Shown here piece after piece: positions 61,981 to 64,000 of a stretch of 64,000 nucleotides of DNA. The DNA is taken from the NCBI RefSeq assembly GCF_000826545.1, contig NZ_CDME01000004.1:62001-126000 (forward strand), read 5' to 3'. This DNA is from Kibdelosporangium sp. MJ126-NF4 (lineage in GTDB: Bacteria > Actinomycetota > Actinomycetes > Mycobacteriales > Pseudonocardiaceae). The notes beneath the pieces are model-generated. The model worked only from the letters and a program-made list of their open reading frames with translations. It was not told the origin of the DNA and ran no database searches. How positions within the stretch are numbered: the stretch's first letter is position 1; each line of letters opens with the position of its first letter. The position numbers were made by a program, and so were the translations under genes.

Positions 61981-62880
61981 TCAGGCTCCCACCGCGCGCC
62001 GCATGTCGGCCTTCAGTGCCGTGAGTTGCTCAGCGGACAACGGTCCACGGGGTGGCCTGCACGGTCCGCCATAGCGGCCGACGTAGTCCATGCCGTACTT
62101 GATCGCCTGGACGAACTCGGTCCGGGAGTCCCAGCGGAACGCCCCGATCATGGATTCGTACAGCGCGCGGGCGTCGGCCAGTTTTCCGTCCATGGCGAGG
62201 GAGAACAGTCGCGCGGACTCGGCGGGGAAGACGTTCGGGAACCCGGCGAACCAGCCCGTCGCCCCCATCAACACCGACTCGACCAGCACGTCGTCGGCTC
62301 CGGCGACCACGGTCAGGCTCGGCGCGACATCGCGGATCTCGGTCACGCGACGCACATCGCCGGAGAACTCCTTGACCGCGACCACGTTGTCGATCTGGGC
62401 GATCTCCGCGAGCACGGCCGGGGTCAGGTCGACCTTGGTGTCGAACGGGTTGTTGTAGACCATCACCGGCAGGCCCACCGACGCGACCTGCTCGAAGTGC
62501 TTGATCACTTCGGACGGGTTGGCCCGGTACAGCGTGGGTGGCAGGCAGAGCACGCCGTCCGCGCCGTCCTGCGCCGCCACCTCGGCCCAGTGCCGTGCCT
62601 GGTGCGAGCCGACGCCGTGCACGCCGACCACGACGATTCCCTTGTCGCCGACGGCGTCGATCGCGGTCCGCGCCACCGCCCTGCGCTCGTCGTCGGTCAG
62701 TGAGGAGTACTCGCCGAGCGACCCGTTCGGGCCGACGCCCCGGCATCCGTTCTCGATCAGCCAGCGGCAGTGGTCTGCGTAGCGGTCCAGGTCGACGCGG
62801 AGTCCGGCCGGTGCGTCCGGGTCCTCGGCGTAGGGCAACGCGGTCGCGACGATGACGCCGCCGAGCTTTTCCTCGGTCAT
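61981..62880 (-). CDS. Dihydrodipicolinate synthase-family protein (hydroxyproline pathway)
   Basis: 299 residues from ATG 62880; the longer frame upstream is inside the oxidoreductase. Schiff-base Lys in VVAVKEFSGDVRRV, Tyr in PVMVYNNPFDTK, and GPNGSLGEYSSLTDDER in place of the usual GTTGE. In hydroxyproline operons this family acts as the pyrroline-4-hydroxy-2-carboxylate deaminase; the neighbours support that. Confidence 0.88.
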   Translation of the reverse strand: MTEEKLGGVIVATALPYAEDPDAPAGLRVDLDRYADHCRWLIENGCRGVGPNGSLGEYSSLTDDERRAVARTAIDAVGDKGIVVVGVHGVGSHQARHWAEVAAQDGADGVLCLPPTLYRANPSEVIKHFEQVASVGLPVMVYNNPFDTKVDLTPAVLAEIAQIDNVVAVKEFSGDVRRVTEIRDVAPSLTVVAGADDVLVESVLMGATGWFAGFPNVFPAESARLFSLAMDGKLADARALYESMIGAFRWDSRTEFVQAIKYGMDYVGRYGGPCRPPRGPLSAEQLTALKADMRRAVGA

Positions 62881-64000
62881 GTTTCCTCCTCGGCTGCGAG
62901 TTCGCCCAGGCGCAGCGGTGCCGCTATCGGGCGTCGTTCGGGGAATGCCACTCCGGTCAGGTCTGCGGCGTTGCGCAGGCAGGTCCGGCCTTGGCAGCGG
63001 CCAAGGCCCACTCGGCTGACCAGCTTCACGGTCCGTGCGCCGGTGGCGGCTCGGGTGCTGACGGCATCGCACAGCGCGCCGTACGTGACTCGCTCGCAGC
63101 GGCAGACGACGGTGTCGGTGGCCAGCCAGTCGCGCCACCCCGGTCCGATCGGGTACGCCTGGGCCAAGGCGGCCGCGAACCTGCGGCCTTGTCGTACTTT
63201 CCGCAGTGCGTCGTGGGGCACCCGGCCGCCGACTGCGGCGATCCCGGCGACGGTTCCCTCGGCGGCGGCGAGGTCCGCGCCGCCGATCCCGGTGATCTCC
63301 CCGGCCGCGAACACGCCGGGGACTGACGTCGCCTGTGTGAAGCTGACCTTCACAAACCCGTCGGCCAGGTCACAGCCCGCCGCGACCGCGAGTTCGAGTT
63401 GCGGGGTGAAGCCGTGGGCGACGCACACCGCGTCGGCCTCGACCTGCTCGGTGCTCAGGATGTTCCAGTTCTCGTCGAGCCGGGCGACGGTCGCGGCCTG
63501 GACGTGGCCGTCTCCGTGGACCGCCACGACCGCTGTTCGCGGGCGGTACGGGATGCGGTGGCGCGCCAGGTGAGCCAGGTACCGCGTGGCCTCGCCGAGC
63601 TTGTGTCTCCCTGCGAACGGGGCGCGCAGCCAGCGCGCCGGGGAGTTGGCCTCTAGGACGGCGATCACGTCGGCGCCGACGTCGGTCAACGACTTCGTGA
63701 CGGCCAGCAGGAACGGCCCGGTCCCGGCGACGAGTACGCGGCGGCCGATCGGGAGGCGCTGTTCCTTGGCCAGGATCTGGGCAGCTCCGGCGGTGTACAC
63801 ACCGCGCATGTCCCAGCCCGGGAACGGCACGACGCGGTCATGGGCGCCGGTCGCGAGCACAAGCGCGTCGGCGTCGACCACCCTGGCTTTTCTATCCGGC
63901 CCGTCGGCTGGACCGGACAGCAGGTGCACGCGGCGGCCTTCGATCGCCCAGACCACGGTGCTCGGCAGGTGTTCGACGCCGGGAAGCGTGCGTGGACGGT
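62877..64000 (-). CDS. FAD-dependent oxidoreductase, D-hydroxyproline dehydrogenase-like (5' partial)
   Basis: The frame is open to the right edge, so the first FAD motif lies outside. Visible are ALVLATGAHDRVVPFPGWD, the second dinucleotide motif VLVAGTGPFLLAV, GVFAAGEITGIGG, and a carboxyl-terminal Cys cluster, VVCRCERV then GLGRCQGRTC, of the BFD-like 2Fe-2S type. This is the plan of the alpha subunit of multi-subunit D-hydroxyproline or opine dehydrogenases. ATGA overlap with the next gene. Partner subunits should lie just beyond the window. Confidence 0.85.
   Translation of the reverse strand, partial: RPRTLPGVEHLPSTVVWAIEGRRVHLLSGPADGPDRKARVVDADALVLATGAHDRVVPFPGWDMRGVYTAGAAQILAKEQRLPIGRRVLVAGTGPFLLAVTKSLTDVGADVIAVLEANSPARWLRAPFAGRHKLGEATRYLAHLARHRIPYRPRTAVVAVHGDGHVQAATVARLDENWNILSTEQVEADAVCVAHGFTPQLELAVAAGCDLADGFVKVSFTQATSVPGVFAAGEITGIGGADLAAAEGTVAGIAAVGGRVPHDALRKVRQGRRFAAALAQAYPIGPGWRDWLATDTVVCRCERVTYGALCDAVSTRAATGARTVKLVSRVGLGRCQGRTCLRNAADLTGVAFPERRPIAAPLRLGELAAEEET

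Overview
The window is high-GC DNA from a filamentous or related actinomycete. An Lsr2 nucleoid protein, GTG starts, many four-base start/stop overlaps, NarL-type kinase/regulator pairs, an actinobacterial-style phenylacetate cluster and the absence of low-GC blocks all fit Actinomycetia. Several families (choice-of-anchor P protein with an exosortase-like enzyme, TipA-like MerR, DUF6907) make the Pseudonocardiaceae a reasonable guess, but this is inference. No rRNA, tRNA or CRISPR array was seen.

Layout. 1-2.6 kb: end of an ABC-2 permease followed by a NarL-type kinase and regulator. 2.7-8.3 kb: a four-gene redox operon (DUF4142 membrane protein, b-type membrane cytochrome, small ferredoxin, and a ferredoxin reductase with a huge Pro/Met-rich repetitive tail) facing an ECF sigma factor and zinc-finger anti-sigma gene; an ECF-type promoter lies between them and points at the redox operon. 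8.3-12.8 kb: MoxR ATPase, VWA protein, second kinase/regulator pair, phosphatase. 12.9-18.5 kb: MFS exporter and divergent XRE regulator, LysR regulator, and the threonine-to-glycine pair tdh-kbl. 18.7-24.6 kb: a 1026-residue exported propeller-amidohydrolase, an orphan response regulator, a shortened Lrp/AsnC regulator and a frameshifted carboxylesterase. 24.7-27.5 kb: a small island of hypothetical genes facing an XRE/TPR-like regulator. 27.6-34 kb: lpdA, a triple-AAA protein, a membrane diguanylate cyclase.

34-42.4 kb is the most unusual region. It starts with a 43-residue peptide made almost entirely of six GNEW repeats, with its own ribosome site and hairpin. It continues with a lipoprotein, a secreted choice-of-anchor P type protein, an operon of glycosyltransferase, exosortase-like enzyme, a 53-residue LASTG membrane peptide, UDP-GlcNAc 2-epimerase, a degenerate GGDEF-like protein and a LuxR regulator, and a sigma factor fused to its own zinc-finger/anti-sigma and membrane region. 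Together they look like a cell-surface assembly locus.

42.5-52.5 kb holds a phenylacetate degradation cluster (paaZABCDE, an enoyl-CoA hydratase, thiolase, paaI and a TetR regulator) with two matching operator-like sites. Between its two parts sit a TipA-like regulator and a 25-codon peptide gene behind a MerR-type promoter. 52.6-58.4 kb: lsr2, a GH28 pectinase-like enzyme, a cobalt/nickel ECF transporter, a phosphatase and an acetyltransferase. 58.4-60.8 kb: an ISAs1-type element with a frameshifted transposase, lying between two 130-bp palindromes in inverted orientation and a second, outer pair of IS-like ends. 61-64 kb: a hydroxyproline catabolic operon running off the right edge.
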